Assembly (NCBI GenBank): GCA_013002405.1
Contig: JABDKA010000049.1
Location: 16,979 to 80,978, forward strand
Source: Sulfitobacter sp.
GTDB lineage: Bacteria > Pseudomonadota > Alphaproteobacteria > Rhodobacterales > Rhodobacteraceae
Direction: 5' to 3'
DNA length: 64,000 bases
Position 1 is the first letter of the stretch. Each line of letters starts with the position of its first letter. Shown piece after piece: positions 42,118-54,845 of the stretch. Position numbers and translations under genes: made by a program. The notes beneath the pieces are model-generated. The model worked only from the letters and a program-made list of their open reading frames with translations, ran no database searches and had not been told where the DNA came from.

Positions 42118-42309
42118 ATGACCGACGCGACCTATCTTGATCACCACTACGCTCGCGCCGCTGCCCGGCAGCAAGAGGACATGGTGCACCTGCCCACGCC
42201 ACAGGCTTTCGCGGCGCCGGTTTTCATCCACGACTGCGTCACCCCGCTGGCGGGAGAGACGGTGCTGTCGCTGCTGATGAAACGAATGATGGCCGGGGAT
42301 CAGCCGTAG
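42118..42309 (+). CDS. Small hypothetical protein (63 aa)
   Basis: ORF in an otherwise free gap, 3' end overlaps convergent map by about 10 bp; no recognised motif. Confidence 0.35.
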   Translation: MTDATYLDHHYARAAARQQEDMVHLPTPQAFAAPVFIHDCVTPLAGETVLSLLMKRMMAGDQP

Positions 42310-43124
42310 GTCGGATGGAACTTGCCTGCCGGTGAGAGAGTGAAGATCTCGCACCCTCCTTCGGTCACACCCACCGAATGTTCGAACTGAGCCGACAGTG
42401 ACTTGTCCCGGGTCACGGCGGTCCAGTCATCGGCCAATGTCTTGGTCTCCGCGCGGCCAAGGTTCACCATGGGCTCAATGGTAAAGAACATGCCCGGCTC
42501 AAGCGTGGCCCCGGTGCCGGGGCGGCCATAGTGCAGCACGTTGGGCGGTGCGTGGAACACGCGGCCCAGACCATGGCCGCAGAAATCCGTAACGACGGAC
42601 ATGCGATGGCTTTCTACGAAGGACTGGATGGCGTGCCCGATGTCGCCGAAGGTGTTGCCGGGTTTCACAGCCTCGATGCCCCGCATCAGGCTGTCGTGGG
42701 TCACCTGGATCAGACGTTCTGCCTTGCGGGACAATTTGCCTGCAACGTACATCCGGCTCGTGTCGCCGAACCAGCCGTCGACGATTACGGTCACATCGAT
42801 ATTCAGGATATCGCCGTCCTTCAGCTTCTTGTCGCCGGGGATACCGTGGCAAACCACATGATTGACCGAAATGCAGCTGGCATGCTGATAGCCTTTGTAT
42901 CCTATGGTCGCCGATTTTGCGCCCGCCGCTTCGACCCTTTCCTCGATGACGCGGTCAATTTCGCCCGTTGTCTGACCGACAAAGACATGCTCAGCGATCT
43001 CATCGAGTATGCGGGCGGCAAGTGCCCCCGCGGTATGCATGCCCGCAAAGTCAGATGGATCGTAGATACGGATGCCGTCCTTTGTACGACGGCCACGGTG
43101 CAGTTCGTTCACCGGGGTCTCCAT
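42300..43124 (-). CDS. map: Type I methionine aminopeptidase
   Basis: IRIYDPSDFAGMHTAGALAARILDEIAEHV; CISVNHVVCHGIP; DGDILNIDVTVIVDGWFGDTSRM; GHGLGRVFHAPP; ATG 43124. Confidence 0.95.
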   Translation of the reverse strand: METPVNELHRGRRTKDGIRIYDPSDFAGMHTAGALAARILDEIAEHVFVGQTTGEIDRVIEERVEAAGAKSATIGYKGYQHASCISVNHVVCHGIPGDKKLKDGDILNIDVTVIVDGWFGDTSRMYVAGKLSRKAERLIQVTHDSLMRGIEAVKPGNTFGDIGHAIQSFVESHRMSVVTDFCGHGLGRVFHAPPNVLHYGRPGTGATLEPGMFFTIEPMVNLGRAETKTLADDWTAVTRDKSLSAQFEHSVGVTEGGCEIFTLSPAGKFHPTYG

Positions 43125-43143
43125 TCGTTTTCTCCCTGACTGT

Positions 43144-43857
43144 TTATCTTGCCGGGCCGCGCAGGGCCAGAGGGGCGGCCAATTCGACGCCCCGAGGGCT
43201 GATATGGGTGCCGATGCAAAGCGTTTCCACCCCTGCGGCATACGCTGCAGCGTGGGCCTGTGCATAGCCTGGGTCAATATCGCGGGCTAGATCAACCTCC
43301 CCGCAGTCGGTGCGTTGCACAAGATAGAGCAATACCGCCCGGTGTCCGGCCTGCGCCATTTCGGCCAGATTGCCAAGATGTTTCGCGCCCCGCGTGGTCA
43401 CGCTGTCGGGGAACTCGGCCAGCCCCGGCTGGCGGCACAGGGTCACGGATTTCACCTCAAGGTAAGCATCCGGCAGGCCCTCCTCTTGCAGGAGAAAGTC
43501 GATGCGAGAGCCTTCCGCGTACTTCACTTCGGGCCTTACAGTTCGGTAGGCGCGCAGTGCGTCGATCTGACGGGCCTCAAGCGCCGCCCGCACCGCGCGG
43601 TTGGGCAGGCCCGTATCCACACCCGTGAAATGACCATTCTCGTGGTCCACCAGGCGCCAGCCGTATCTGAGCTTTTTTCTGGGATCATCGTTGGGCTCAA
43701 GCCAGATTCTGGTACCAGGCTCCGCCAGTCCCATCATTGAGCCGGGGTTGGCGCAGTGAGCCACCACCTCGCATCCGTCCTCAAGCGTGCAATCGGCCAG
43801 GAACCTCTTGTAGCGGCGAATGAGACGGGCGGGCACAAGTTCAGTTTGAAAGCGCAT
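43144..43857 (-). CDS. sfsA: Sugar fermentation stimulation protein SfsA
   Basis: MRFQTELVPARLIRRYKRFLADCTLEDG; VVAHCANPGSMMGL; YLEVKSVTLCR. Confidence 0.95.
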   Translation of the reverse strand: MRFQTELVPARLIRRYKRFLADCTLEDGCEVVAHCANPGSMMGLAEPGTRIWLEPNDDPRKKLRYGWRLVDHENGHFTGVDTGLPNRAVRAALEARQIDALRAYRTVRPEVKYAEGSRIDFLLQEEGLPDAYLEVKSVTLCRQPGLAEFPDSVTTRGAKHLGNLAEMAQAGHRAVLLYLVQRTDCGEVDLARDIDPGYAQAHAAAYAAGVETLCIGTHISPRGVELAAPLALRGPAR

Positions 43858-43904
43858 GGGGCGCGGCCTATACCGTGAGAGCGCCGCGCTCAAGGAGTTA
43901 GCCG

Positions 43905-44624
43905 ATGACCAATCCCACCGCCGCCATGATCGTGATCGGGGACGAGATCCTGTCGGGCCGGACCCGTGACAGCAACATGCACCATCTGGCCGGTGAACTG
44001 AGCGAAGTGGGCATTGATCTGAAAGAGGTCAGGGTGATCGGCGATGACCGCGGCGTGATCATCGCCGCCGTGCAGGCCCTGTCAAAGGCCTTTGATCATG
44101 TCTTCACGAGCGGCGGAATCGGGCCGACCCACGATGACATCACCGCCGATTGCATCGCGGCTGCCTTCAACCGTGCTATTGACGTTCGCGACGACGCGCG
44201 GTCCATCCTCGCGGCCTTCTACGAAAAGAACGGGACGGACCTGAACACCGCCCGCCTGCGCATGGCGCGGATTCCCGAGGGGGCTGAACTGATCGAAAAC
44301 CCCGTTTCCGCCGCGCCCGGCTTCAAGCTGGAGAATGTGCATGTCATGGCCGGGGTGCCCTCGGTTTTTCAGGCCATGGTAGCCTCTGTCCTGCCAACAC
44401 TGACTGGCGGCGCCAAGCTGATCAGTGAGACGCTTCGGATCGAGCGGGGGGAGGGTGATATCGCGGGCCCGCTGGGCGAGGTTGCGGAGGCTCACCCGGC
44501 CCTGTCGATTGGGTCCTACCCGTTTCAGCGCAACGGTGTCTTTGGTGCACATGTGGTGATCCGCGGCAATGACGCGGAGGATATCAACTCCGCGATGAGC
44601 CAGCTAAAGGCCATCTTTGGATGA
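43905..44624 (+). CDS. Competence/damage-inducible protein CinA-like (MoaB/molybdopterin-binding domain)
   Basis: AAMIVIGDEILSGRTRDSNMHHLAGEL; HVFTSGGIGPTHDDIT; VHVMAGVPSVFQAM. Confidence 0.93.
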   Translation: MTNPTAAMIVIGDEILSGRTRDSNMHHLAGELSEVGIDLKEVRVIGDDRGVIIAAVQALSKAFDHVFTSGGIGPTHDDITADCIAAAFNRAIDVRDDARSILAAFYEKNGTDLNTARLRMARIPEGAELIENPVSAAPGFKLENVHVMAGVPSVFQAMVASVLPTLTGGAKLISETLRIERGEGDIAGPLGEVAEAHPALSIGSYPFQRNGVFGAHVVIRGNDAEDINSAMSQLKAIFG

Positions 44625-45340
44625 CACCTGACTTGCGTAAATTACTGGCCGTATGTGAAGGCACATGGCCCCCCGCGCGGCGGTGGGAAGGTGACGGCTT
44701 CATCCTGCGGGACGGTCAGGGTGGGGGTCAGCGGGTTTCCGCAGCGACTGCAACCGGACCTGCCGACACGGCCCGGATCGAGGCGGCGGCCGAAGCCATG
44801 CGGCAGATCGGCCAGCGCCCGCTGTTTCAGTTGCGCGATGATGAAACGGCCTTTGCGGCCCAGCTTGAGGCGATGGGCTATGTCGCCAAGGACCCAACCT
44901 TGGCCTATTCCCTCCCGATTGAGAGATTGACCGATGTTCCCATCCCCCGTGTGACCGCTTTCACGATTTGGGAGCCGCTCGCCATCATGCGCGAGATATG
45001 GGCGACCGATGGCGTCGGACCGGAACGTCTGGCCGTCATGGACCGCGCGGCCTGCAAGACCGGCGTTCTGGCCCGCTGGAACGAAAAACCCGGCGGCGTG
45101 GCCTACGTTGGGGTGTATGAAGGGGTGGCGATGGTGCATGCGCTGGTTGTCCTGCCGCACCAGCGCAGGCAGGGGGTCGCGCAATGGCTGATGCGTGCGG
45201 CCGCCTTTTGGGCGCAGGGGCAGGGTGCGATGCACATGTCGGTCCTCTGCGTGGCGGCGAATGAGCCGGCCAACAAGCTTTACCGCGCACTGGGCTTCAC
45301 GCCCGCGGGCGGATACCATTACCGTGTGAAACCAGACTGA
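44621..45340 (+). CDS. GNAT family N-acetyltransferase
   Basis: MVHALVVLPHQRRQGVAQWLMRAAAFWA acetyl-CoA binding; SVLCVAANEPANKLYRALGF. Confidence 0.9.
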   Translation: MTPDLRKLLAVCEGTWPPARRWEGDGFILRDGQGGGQRVSAATATGPADTARIEAAAEAMRQIGQRPLFQLRDDETAFAAQLEAMGYVAKDPTLAYSLPIERLTDVPIPRVTAFTIWEPLAIMREIWATDGVGPERLAVMDRAACKTGVLARWNEKPGGVAYVGVYEGVAMVHALVVLPHQRRQGVAQWLMRAAAFWAQGQGAMHMSVLCVAANEPANKLYRALGFTPAGGYHYRVKPD

Positions 45341-45350
45341 AGGATCCGTC

Positions 45351-45920
45351 ATGGCCAAAGATATGCCCACCGCCCTCAACCTGCCCATGGCCGATCCGCT
45401 GCCGGAAGCGACGCAGAAGTATTTCGATGTCTGTCAGGAAAAGCTCGGGATGGTCCCCAACGTCCTGCAGGCCTACGCCTTTGACGTGGAGAAACTCAAT
45501 GCCTTTACGGCCATGTACAATGACCTGATGCTGGGCGACAGCGCACTGAGCAAACTGGAGCGCGAGATGATCGCGGTGGCCGTTTCCTCTTACAACAAGT
45601 GCTACTACTGTCTGGTGGCCCACGGAGCCGCGGTGCGCCAGCTTTCGGGCGATCCTGAACTGGGTGAGGCGCTGGTGATGAACTACCGCGTTGCCAAGAT
45701 TGACGCGCGGCAGCGGGCCATGCTGGATTTCGCGGTCAAACTGACACGCGAGAGCGCCGCCGTCGAGGAGGCCGACCGGGAGGCGCTGCGCGCCCAGGGG
45801 TTCACGGACCGGGACATCTGGGACATCGCCAGCGTCGCGGGCTTTTTCAATATGACGAACCGGGTGGCCAGCGGCACCGATATGCGGCCGAACCCGGAAT
45901 ACCACGCACAGGCCCGATGA
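45351..45920 (+). CDS. Peroxidase-related / AhpD-like carboxymuconolactone decarboxylase family protein
   Basis: KLEREMIAVAVSSYNKCYYCLVAHGAAV CxxC motif. Confidence 0.92.
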   Translation: MAKDMPTALNLPMADPLPEATQKYFDVCQEKLGMVPNVLQAYAFDVEKLNAFTAMYNDLMLGDSALSKLEREMIAVAVSSYNKCYYCLVAHGAAVRQLSGDPELGEALVMNYRVAKIDARQRAMLDFAVKLTRESAAVEEADREALRAQGFTDRDIWDIASVAGFFNMTNRVASGTDMRPNPEYHAQAR

Positions 45921-46861
45921 TCCGCGCGGCGCTTGCGTTTTTTCTTTTGGCGGCCCCGGCCGCGGCGCTGGAGCTGGAGCTTCCCCCGACCGCGCGCCAG
46001 ACGGTTGAGCGCAACACCGCCGCAGATATCTATGCCGCGCCGTCCGGCGTCTTTGACGGTGACAAGGTGCCAACCTTGGCGGTTGAGGGGGAGATACGCC
46101 GTGCGGCATGGCGGCTCGACTCGCCCGGCCTTACACCCTTGCAGGTGATGCGCCCACTGCGGGCGCAGGTCCAAGCCGCAGGCTATGACCTGGTTCTCGA
46201 TTGCACCAGCAGCGCTTGCGGCGGCTTTGATTTCCGCTTTGCGACCGAGATTCTGCCCGGGCCCAACATGTACGTGAATTTGCGGGCCTACCATTTCGTC
46301 ACCGGCATCAAATACCTAGACGACGTGCCGCAGGACGTCATTACGATCCTGGCAAGCACCTCTGCCACCTCAGCCTACGTGCAGGTTGTCCGTGCCCAGC
46401 CCGCGGATGTGCCCGCAGGCGAACCTTCTGCTGCGCGGATTGATCCGCCCAGGCCCGTGCCTGCCGCACCCGATCCGGTCGGGAGGGAAAATCTGTCCGG
46501 GCAAATACTCGGTCAAGGATACGCGGTTTTGGAAGGGCTCGATTTCGCAAGCGGCAGTACGGATCTGGGTCCGGGGCCCTTCGCCGCGCTTGAGGCGCTT
46601 GCGGCCTTTCTGCGGTCGCGGCCCGAAACCCGTATCGCGCTGGTGGGCCACACCGACACGATTGGTGGGCTGCAGCCGAATATCTCCATCAGCCGTGCGC
46701 GTGCTCAGTCTGTCCGCGCGCGCCTGATCGACGGCTACAAGATTGATCCCGCACGGCTTGATGCGGAGGGGATGGGTTACCTCTCCCCCATCGCCAGCAA
46801 TCTGGAGCCTTCGGGACGCGAGGCCAACCGCCGGGTCGAGGCGGTGATCCTTACCGAATGA
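45917..46861 (+). CDS. OmpA family protein
   Basis: Signal peptide; C-terminal RIALVGHTDTIGGLQPNISISRARAQSVRARLI...LEPSGREANRRVEAVI. Confidence 0.92.
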   Translation: MIRAALAFFLLAAPAAALELELPPTARQTVERNTAADIYAAPSGVFDGDKVPTLAVEGEIRRAAWRLDSPGLTPLQVMRPLRAQVQAAGYDLVLDCTSSACGGFDFRFATEILPGPNMYVNLRAYHFVTGIKYLDDVPQDVITILASTSATSAYVQVVRAQPADVPAGEPSAARIDPPRPVPAAPDPVGRENLSGQILGQGYAVLEGLDFASGSTDLGPGPFAALEALAAFLRSRPETRIALVGHTDTIGGLQPNISISRARAQSVRARLIDGYKIDPARLDAEGMGYLSPIASNLEPSGREANRRVEAVILTE

Positions 46862-46865
46862 CATG

Positions 46866-46897
46866 AAAAAGGCCCCGATACGCAAAGGCACCGGGGC
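46866..46897 (-). terminator. Rho-independent terminator for the LysR gene
   Basis: On minus strand GCCCCGGTGCC...CGGGGC followed by CTTTTT. Confidence 0.75.
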
Positions 46898-46928
46898 TGA
46901 GGTCACACCGAGGGGAAAGTGGTGTTCC

Positions 46929-47834
46929 TTACCAGTCCGTTGGGCCCTTGTCGGCAAAGGCGTGGACCAGAAAATCAATAAAGGCGCGGACCTTCGGCTG
47001 GGTAAAGCGGCCCGGCGGATAGACCGCGTAGATGCCTTGGGTCTCAAGCGGGAGATCGGGGATCGCGTCTTCGACCAGCCCCTTGTCCATCGCGTCGGCG
47101 TAGAGAAAGCTGGGCAGGTAGGCGATGCCAAGGCCCGAGATGGCGGCATTCAGCAGGCTTTGCCCGTCATTGACCGATAGCCATCCGGCCGTGCGTACCT
47201 GCCGCTTTTCGCCCGAGGGGGCGGTCAGTTTCCAGACATTACCGCTCGATTGGTTGGAATAGTGCAGCAGCTTGTGATTGTTCAGATCGTCGATTTTTTC
47301 GGGTCGCCCGTATTCCTCGAAATACTTCGGGCTGGCGATCATCCGCTTGGTCGTCTCGGTCAGCTTGCGGGCACGCAGGGTGCTGTCTTCCAGCTCCCCG
47401 ATGCGCACGGCCATGTCAAATCCCTCTGAAATCAACTCAACGTAGCGGTTATTGAGGACCATGTTCACGGTGATGTCGGGAAACTCGCTCAGGAATTCGG
47501 ACAGGGCGGGGGAGAGATGGTTCACGCCAAAATCCGTCGCCACCGAAATACGCAAGAGGCCGGAAGGGGCCGACTGCATAGAGGTGACCAGCGCGTCGGC
47601 TTCGCCTGCGTCATTCAGAACGCGGCGGGCGCGGTCATAATAGGCAAGGCCGATCTCCGTCGGGCTGACCCGGCGGGTCGTCCGGTTGAGAAGGCGTGCA
47701 CCCAGGCGCGCTTCCAGCGATGAGACATGCTTGGAGACGGCGGATTTCGAAATCCCCATCTTTTTTGCGGCATCGGTAAACCCGCCCTGATCCACGACCG
47801 TGGCAAAAGCTTCCATTTCTGTAAGGCGGTCCAT
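46929..47834 (-). CDS. LysR family transcriptional regulator
   Basis: MDRLTEMEAFATVVDQGGFTDAAKKMGISKSAVSKHVSSLEARLGARLLNRTTRRVSPTE HTH. Confidence 0.95.
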   Translation of the reverse strand: MDRLTEMEAFATVVDQGGFTDAAKKMGISKSAVSKHVSSLEARLGARLLNRTTRRVSPTEIGLAYYDRARRVLNDAGEADALVTSMQSAPSGLLRISVATDFGVNHLSPALSEFLSEFPDITVNMVLNNRYVELISEGFDMAVRIGELEDSTLRARKLTETTKRMIASPKYFEEYGRPEKIDDLNNHKLLHYSNQSSGNVWKLTAPSGEKRQVRTAGWLSVNDGQSLLNAAISGLGIAYLPSFLYADAMDKGLVEDAIPDLPLETQGIYAVYPPGRFTQPKVRAFIDFLVHAFADKGPTDW

Positions 47835-47970
47835 TGCCGTTCCTTTCGCGTTCCTGCTTCAAGGATCGTAGATGCCAAGTAATTCAGGCAGCATCGGGGC
47901 GCTGCTGCGACAGTAGGAAGGTAATTGATGGATCGTATCGGGGCCGGAAACAGGGAAACAGGTGTTTCCG

Positions 47971-48912
47971 TCAGAGCCAGCGGACCAGTCTCAGGACCGC
48001 TACCATCAGGACGCCAAGGGCGACCATGGCCAGACAAAGCATGGTGAAGGCCGCGGGATGATCCACACCGGGCATCCCTGCGACATTCACGCCGAAGAGA
48101 CCCGTCAGGAATCCGAGCGGCAGGAATACGGACGCCGCGACAGACAGAACGTAGCCATGGCGGGCCTGACGCTGGGCTACGTTTGCATCGTGCTCCTCCT
48201 GCACGGACACCAGCCTGTCGCGCAGTTCGTCCAGTTCCTCAACCGAAATGATCGCGCGGTTGGCCAGTTCGTGCAGTTTCAGCGCGATGTCACCCGGGAT
48301 CAGGGACATATCGAGCCCGGCCAACCGTCCCAGGGCGACACGTTGCGGATCAAGGTAGCGTCTGAGCCGTATGACTGCGCGTCGGTTCACGGGCAGTTCG
48401 CGCGGCACGGGCGTATTCTTGTCCTCAAGGTCCGCCTCGAAGAACTCCGCCAGCCGGTCGATGCTTTCCACGTGCTTCTGCACACGGTCTGTCAGTCTCG
48501 CCACCAGTGTTTCAAGGAACATCGCAGGGTTTTCCGGGGCCTTCCCCTGCTCCACCTCCGCCCGGATCTCGTTGAAGGCAAAGACCTTGTTACGGCGCAC
48601 GGTGATCAGAAGGTTTTCTTGCACGTACATACGGATTGAAATCATCTCGTCCGCGTCCATGCCTTCGTTCATGTTAATGCCGCGGAGGTTCAGGATCAGT
48701 CCATCGCGGAATTGATCACACCGGGGCCGGGTCTGGTTCTGCACCAGCGATCCGGCAGGCACTTCGTGCAGGTTGGCGTAGGCCCAGGGTTCCAGATCGG
48801 GATCGGACAGGTCGAAGTGCCACCAGCGATAACCTTCCTCTCCGCAAAGCGCATCGTCGGTTACCGCCTCTGCGCGGCCGTCGGGATAGATGTCAAAGAC
48901 GCAGATCGCCAT
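47971..48912 (-). CDS. CorA/ZntB-like divalent metal transporter
   Basis: C-terminal FLPLGFLTGLFGVNVAGMPGVDHPAAF (GxN motif) and two TM helices. Confidence 0.92.
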   Translation of the reverse strand: MAICVFDIYPDGRAEAVTDDALCGEEGYRWWHFDLSDPDLEPWAYANLHEVPAGSLVQNQTRPRCDQFRDGLILNLRGINMNEGMDADEMISIRMYVQENLLITVRRNKVFAFNEIRAEVEQGKAPENPAMFLETLVARLTDRVQKHVESIDRLAEFFEADLEDKNTPVPRELPVNRRAVIRLRRYLDPQRVALGRLAGLDMSLIPGDIALKLHELANRAIISVEELDELRDRLVSVQEEHDANVAQRQARHGYVLSVAASVFLPLGFLTGLFGVNVAGMPGVDHPAAFTMLCLAMVALGVLMVAVLRLVRWL

Positions 48913-48953
48913 ACCGCCACCCTGTCGCGAAATCAGGGTGGCGGCAATGGGGT

Positions 48954-51041
<2,088 letters not shown>

Positions 51042-51104
51042 TCACGCGCTACGCCGCGTCATCGGCGGCATGGGACGGCATATCGGAGGCGGAGGCAAGG
51101 GCAG

Positions 51105-51572
51105 ATGATTCAGATCGATTTGCGCAACCCGGACGGAAGCGACGACGCGGCCATCGCGCACCTCATATACGACGCCATCCACCAAGGGCGCAGTCTCTAT
51201 ACAGCCGAGGAGAGGCAGGCCTGGATGCCTGCGCCGCACAGCGGTGAGGCGTGGTCGAAACGGCTGGCGGCGCAGCGGGTGTTTCTGGCACGCAATGGGA
51301 AACGCGTCATTGGGGCGATGACCCTCAAGGGCGACTACATTGATCTGGCCTACGTCGCGCCTGCCCGTCAGGGACAGGGCCTTTTCAGGCGGCTGTTCGA
51401 GTTACTTGAAACGGAGGCGCGACGCGCGGGCATAAGACGGCTGACCACCCACGCCAGCCTCATGGCTCAGCCCGCCTTTCTGGCGGTGGGCTTTCGTGTT
51501 ATCCGACACGAAAAGATCGCCCAGAGTGGCCAGATGCTGGCCCGCGCGGAGATGGAGAAAGACCCACTATGA
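51105..51572 (+). CDS. GNAT family N-acetyltransferase
   Basis: [27 protein letters not shown]. Confidence 0.9.
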   Translation: MIQIDLRNPDGSDDAAIAHLIYDAIHQGRSLYTAEERQAWMPAPHSGEAWSKRLAAQRVFLARNGKRVIGAMTLKGDYIDLAYVAPARQGQGLFRRLFELLETEARRAGIRRLTTHASLMAQPAFLAVGFRVIRHEKIAQSGQMLARAEMEKDPL

Positions 51573-52051
51573 GCCCCGAAGAAATTGCCCGTCTGCCCTA
51601 CCGCCCCTGCGTTGGCGTGGTGCTGCTGAATGAGGAGGGGCTGGCCTTTGTCGGTCAGCGCAAGGACCGCTTTCAGGAAGCCTGGCAGATGCCGCAGGGC
51701 GGCGTCGACAAGGGCGAAGATCCAAGGGATGCGGCCCTGCGCGAACTTGAAGAGGAAACCGGCGTGACCCGTGATCTGGTGACCATCGAGGCAGAGACCG
51801 CAGGCTGGGTCCCCTATGATCTGCCGCACGAAATTGTGCCGGAGATCTGGAAAGGCCGCTTTCGCGGGCAGGAGCAGAAATGGTTTCTGATGCGTTTTCA
51901 CGGTCAGGATGCGCAGGTCAACATCGAGACGGCGCACCAGGAATTCTCAACCTGGCGCTGGATGCCGGTGGAGGAACTGGTGGACCGGATCGTGCCCTTC
52001 AAACGCGACGTCTACCGCGCTGTGCTGAAGGAATTTGAGGATCATTTGTGA
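51569..52051 (+). CDS. rppH: RNA pyrophosphohydrolase (Nudix)
   Basis: [24 protein letters not shown]; Nudix box [23 protein letters not shown]. Confidence 0.95.
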   Translation: MSPEEIARLPYRPCVGVVLLNEEGLAFVGQRKDRFQEAWQMPQGGVDKGEDPRDAALRELEEETGVTRDLVTIEAETAGWVPYDLPHEIVPEIWKGRFRGQEQKWFLMRFHGQDAQVNIETAHQEFSTWRWMPVEELVDRIVPFKRDVYRAVLKEFEDHL

Positions 52052-52530
52052 AACCTCTGCTGATCCTCCTTTTGGCCCTGGCGCCTGTGCCCGCATTGGC
52101 GCTTTCCTGTCTCAAGCCATCGGTTGAACGGAGCTTTAACCAGTATGATGAGGCGGCAGAGAGCTACCTTATCGTCCACGGTCGGCTGACGCTCGATGAA
52201 GGCCTTCTGCCGAAGACCGCATTCGGGCAGGGGTCACCTCCAAAAATGACGATGATCCCGGGCCGTCTGGTCGGCAAATCACTTTCCAAGGCGGGGTTCG
52301 AATTGCCTTTCGAACGTGATGTGACCTTGGAGGTCGCCTGTTTTGGCCCCTGGTGCGGCAGCTTGGAGAATGGCGCGGATGTGCTGGCCTTCGTGCGCAA
52401 GGATCAGGCGGGTTACGCGATCGACATCAACCCCTGCGGCGGCGCAGTTTTTTCAGCGCCTCACCGCAAGCTGCTCAAATCGGTCGAGCGGTGCATGAGA
52501 GGCGGCCCCTGCGAGCCCGACATGTATTAG
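52048..52530 (+). CDS. Secreted Cys-containing hypothetical protein
   Basis: 160 aa, signal peptide [20 protein letters not shown], six cysteines after cleavage; ATGA-type overlap with rppH. Confidence 0.8.
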   Translation: MKPLLILLLALAPVPALALSCLKPSVERSFNQYDEAAESYLIVHGRLTLDEGLLPKTAFGQGSPPKMTMIPGRLVGKSLSKAGFELPFERDVTLEVACFGPWCGSLENGADVLAFVRKDQAGYAIDINPCGGAVFSAPHRKLLKSVERCMRGGPCEPDMY

Positions 52531-53117
52531 CGGATCAGGGGATAATGTGGACCTGCGTCTTCCGGCAAGAGCCCCTCAAGACGCGGATCATCGCCAATCT
52601 CTATCTGGCGTCTGTAGGGACTAAATCCGCTGCGCTGATAGAAGGCCAGGGCCTGCGGACTGTCGATGGTGCAGGTATGGACGTGAAGCCGGTTGATGGG
52701 CCGTGACCAGGCAATCTCAATCGCGCGGTCCATCAGGTGGCCCCCGGCGCCCGTGCCGATCAGGGCCGATGTCAGGCCGAAGAAGGCCAGTTCGCATTCT
52801 CCCTCCTGACGGAAGTCGAGCTCCAGCAGCGCCTCATCCCGGCCATCCCTGCTTAAGGTAAAGAGTAGCACATTGGGATCACCCAGGATGGCCATCAGGT
52901 CCTTATCCTGCAACAGAAGTCGGCTGGTCCAAAGCCATTCGGACCCCACGCGTTCAAAGATATCCCGGTACCAGGCCAGATCGGGGATTACTTCAAGAAA
53001 TGTGATGCCCTCTGCCAGAGGTGCGCCCCGCAGCGGTGCGGGGGCGGTCATCTCCAGATGCGTGACGACCATGGCCACCTTGCCCGCAGGCAGATCGTGC
53101 AGGCCGTCCGTAATCAT
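52527..53117 (-). CDS. GNAT family N-acetyltransferase
   Basis: FFGLTSALIGTGAGGHLMDRAIEIAW; QALAFYQRSGF. Confidence 0.88.
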   Translation of the reverse strand: MITDGLHDLPAGKVAMVVTHLEMTAPAPLRGAPLAEGITFLEVIPDLAWYRDIFERVGSEWLWTSRLLLQDKDLMAILGDPNVLLFTLSRDGRDEALLELDFRQEGECELAFFGLTSALIGTGAGGHLMDRAIEIAWSRPINRLHVHTCTIDSPQALAFYQRSGFSPYRRQIEIGDDPRLEGLLPEDAGPHYPLIR

Positions 53118-54109
53118 CCCTCGATCAGCCCCTCGGACCGGAAAACCGCCAGCATATCGGTCTGGGGGCGGGGCCCGATGTGGCGGATCACCTCGCCCGC
53201 GCAGAGGTTGCCCATGCGCGCGCAGGTTTCCAGATCCCGCCCGTATGACAGACCGTAGAGGAAGCCCGCGGCGAACTGGTCGCCTGCGCCGGTTGCGTCC
53301 ACCGGGGTGACGGGCGTCACCGGGACATCGACCCTCTCGCCGCCACGGATGACGGTGACCCCCTCTGCTGATCGCGTGCAGACCACGATGGGGCAGATGT
53401 CAGTCGTGCGCGAAATGGCCTCTTCGATGTCTTCCGTCTCGAACAGGGACCGCAGCTCAGCCTCGTTCCCGATGACGAAATCCAGATCATGTTCGATCAG
53501 TGACAGGAAATCGGCCCGGTGGCGTTCCACGCAGAAGGGATCAGATATGGCGATCCCCGCCTTGCCGCCGCTCTGTGTCGTATCGCGGGCGGCTTCGCGG
53601 AAGGCTGTTTTCCCCGCATCGTGATCAAAGAGATAGCCTTCGAGGAACATCAGCTTGGCATTTCCGGCCACATCCTCGGGCACGTCGTAGGAGGTCAGGC
53701 CGGTGGAGATGCCCAGGTAGGTGTTCATCGATCGTTCGCCATCGGGTGTCACGAAGATCATTGAGCGAGAAGTGGGCGTATCGTGTTCCCTGACTGGCGG
53801 GTTGACGAAGTCGATTCCGTGATCGGCCATGGCTGAGGCGTAGAATTGTCCCAGCGCGTCGTCGCGCACACGCCCGATAAAGGCCGTTTCCATCCCCAAC
53901 GCACCGGCCCCGGCGATTGTGTTGGCCACCGATCCACCGGGGGTCTGAACACGCTCATTCATGGCGGCATAGAGGACCTCGGCCCGGTCCTGTTCGACCA
54001 GCTGCATGATCCCCTTTTCGATCCCCATGTTGTCTAGAAACCAGTCGTCAATCTGGCTGATAACGTCGACAACGGCATTGCCGATGCCCACAAGTTCGTA
54101 ACGCTTCAT
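53114..54109 (-). CDS. PfkB-family carbohydrate/adenosine kinase
   Basis: GGSVANTIAGAGALG; TPVDATGAGDQFAAGFLYGL PfkB signature. Confidence 0.95.
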   Translation of the reverse strand: MKRYELVGIGNAVVDVISQIDDWFLDNMGIEKGIMQLVEQDRAEVLYAAMNERVQTPGGSVANTIAGAGALGMETAFIGRVRDDALGQFYASAMADHGIDFVNPPVREHDTPTSRSMIFVTPDGERSMNTYLGISTGLTSYDVPEDVAGNAKLMFLEGYLFDHDAGKTAFREAARDTTQSGGKAGIAISDPFCVERHRADFLSLIEHDLDFVIGNEAELRSLFETEDIEEAISRTTDICPIVVCTRSAEGVTVIRGGERVDVPVTPVTPVDATGAGDQFAAGFLYGLSYGRDLETCARMGNLCAGEVIRHIGPRPQTDMLAVFRSEGLIEG

Positions 54110-54750
54110 TCGGTTTTATCCTCAAAGGGGCAGAGATCGTGGATGATGCAGGTCTTGCACAGCGGCTTGCGCGCCTTGCAATGGTAGCGGCCGTGCAGGA
54201 TCAGCCAATGGTGCGCGTGCTGCTGAAAGTCGACCGGGATATTGTCCTCAATCGCGCGCTCCACGGCATCGACCGTCTTGCCGGGGGCGATGCCCGTGCG
54301 GTTCCCGACGCGGAAGATGTGGGTATCCACTGCTTGCGCGGGATAGTGCCACCACATATTCAGCACCACGTTCGCCGTCTTGCGCCCGACACCGGGCAGG
54401 GATTGCAGGGCGGCACGGGAATTGGGCACCTCACCGCCGTACTTATCGACAAGGATCTGGCTCAGCTTCATGACGTTCTTAGCTTTCTGCCGGAATAGAC
54501 CGATGGTCTTGATATGTTCGGTCAATCCGTCAAGACCCAGGTCCAGCATCTTTTGCGGCGTATCGGCCACCGCAAAAAGCGCCTTCGTGGCCTTGTTCAC
54601 GCCTGCATCCGTCGCCTGTGCCGACAGAGCCACGGCCACCACCAGCGTGTAGGCGTTGGTATGATCAAGCTCACCCTTCGGCTCTGGATCCGCCGCGTGA
54701 AAGCGGGTGAAGATCTGTCTGATCGTGTGATAATCGCGCTGCTTTGCCAT
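54106..54750 (-). CDS. nth: Endonuclease III
   Basis: LVVAVALSAQATDAGVN; LPGVGRKTANVVLNMWW HhH; CxxxxxxCxxCxxxxxC Fe-S cluster (CKARKPLCKTCIIHDLC). Confidence 0.96.
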   Translation of the reverse strand: MAKQRDYHTIRQIFTRFHAADPEPKGELDHTNAYTLVVAVALSAQATDAGVNKATKALFAVADTPQKMLDLGLDGLTEHIKTIGLFRQKAKNVMKLSQILVDKYGGEVPNSRAALQSLPGVGRKTANVVLNMWWHYPAQAVDTHIFRVGNRTGIAPGKTVDAVERAIEDNIPVDFQQHAHHWLILHGRYHCKARKPLCKTCIIHDLCPFEDKTE

Positions 54751-54845
54751 GGGCATGGTATGGGGCGATATGCCACCAAGGGCAAGGCAGGGCTTTGCGC
54801 ATCTTTCGGGTCGCGGGAAAGGGGCCGGACGACTAGATTGAGGGT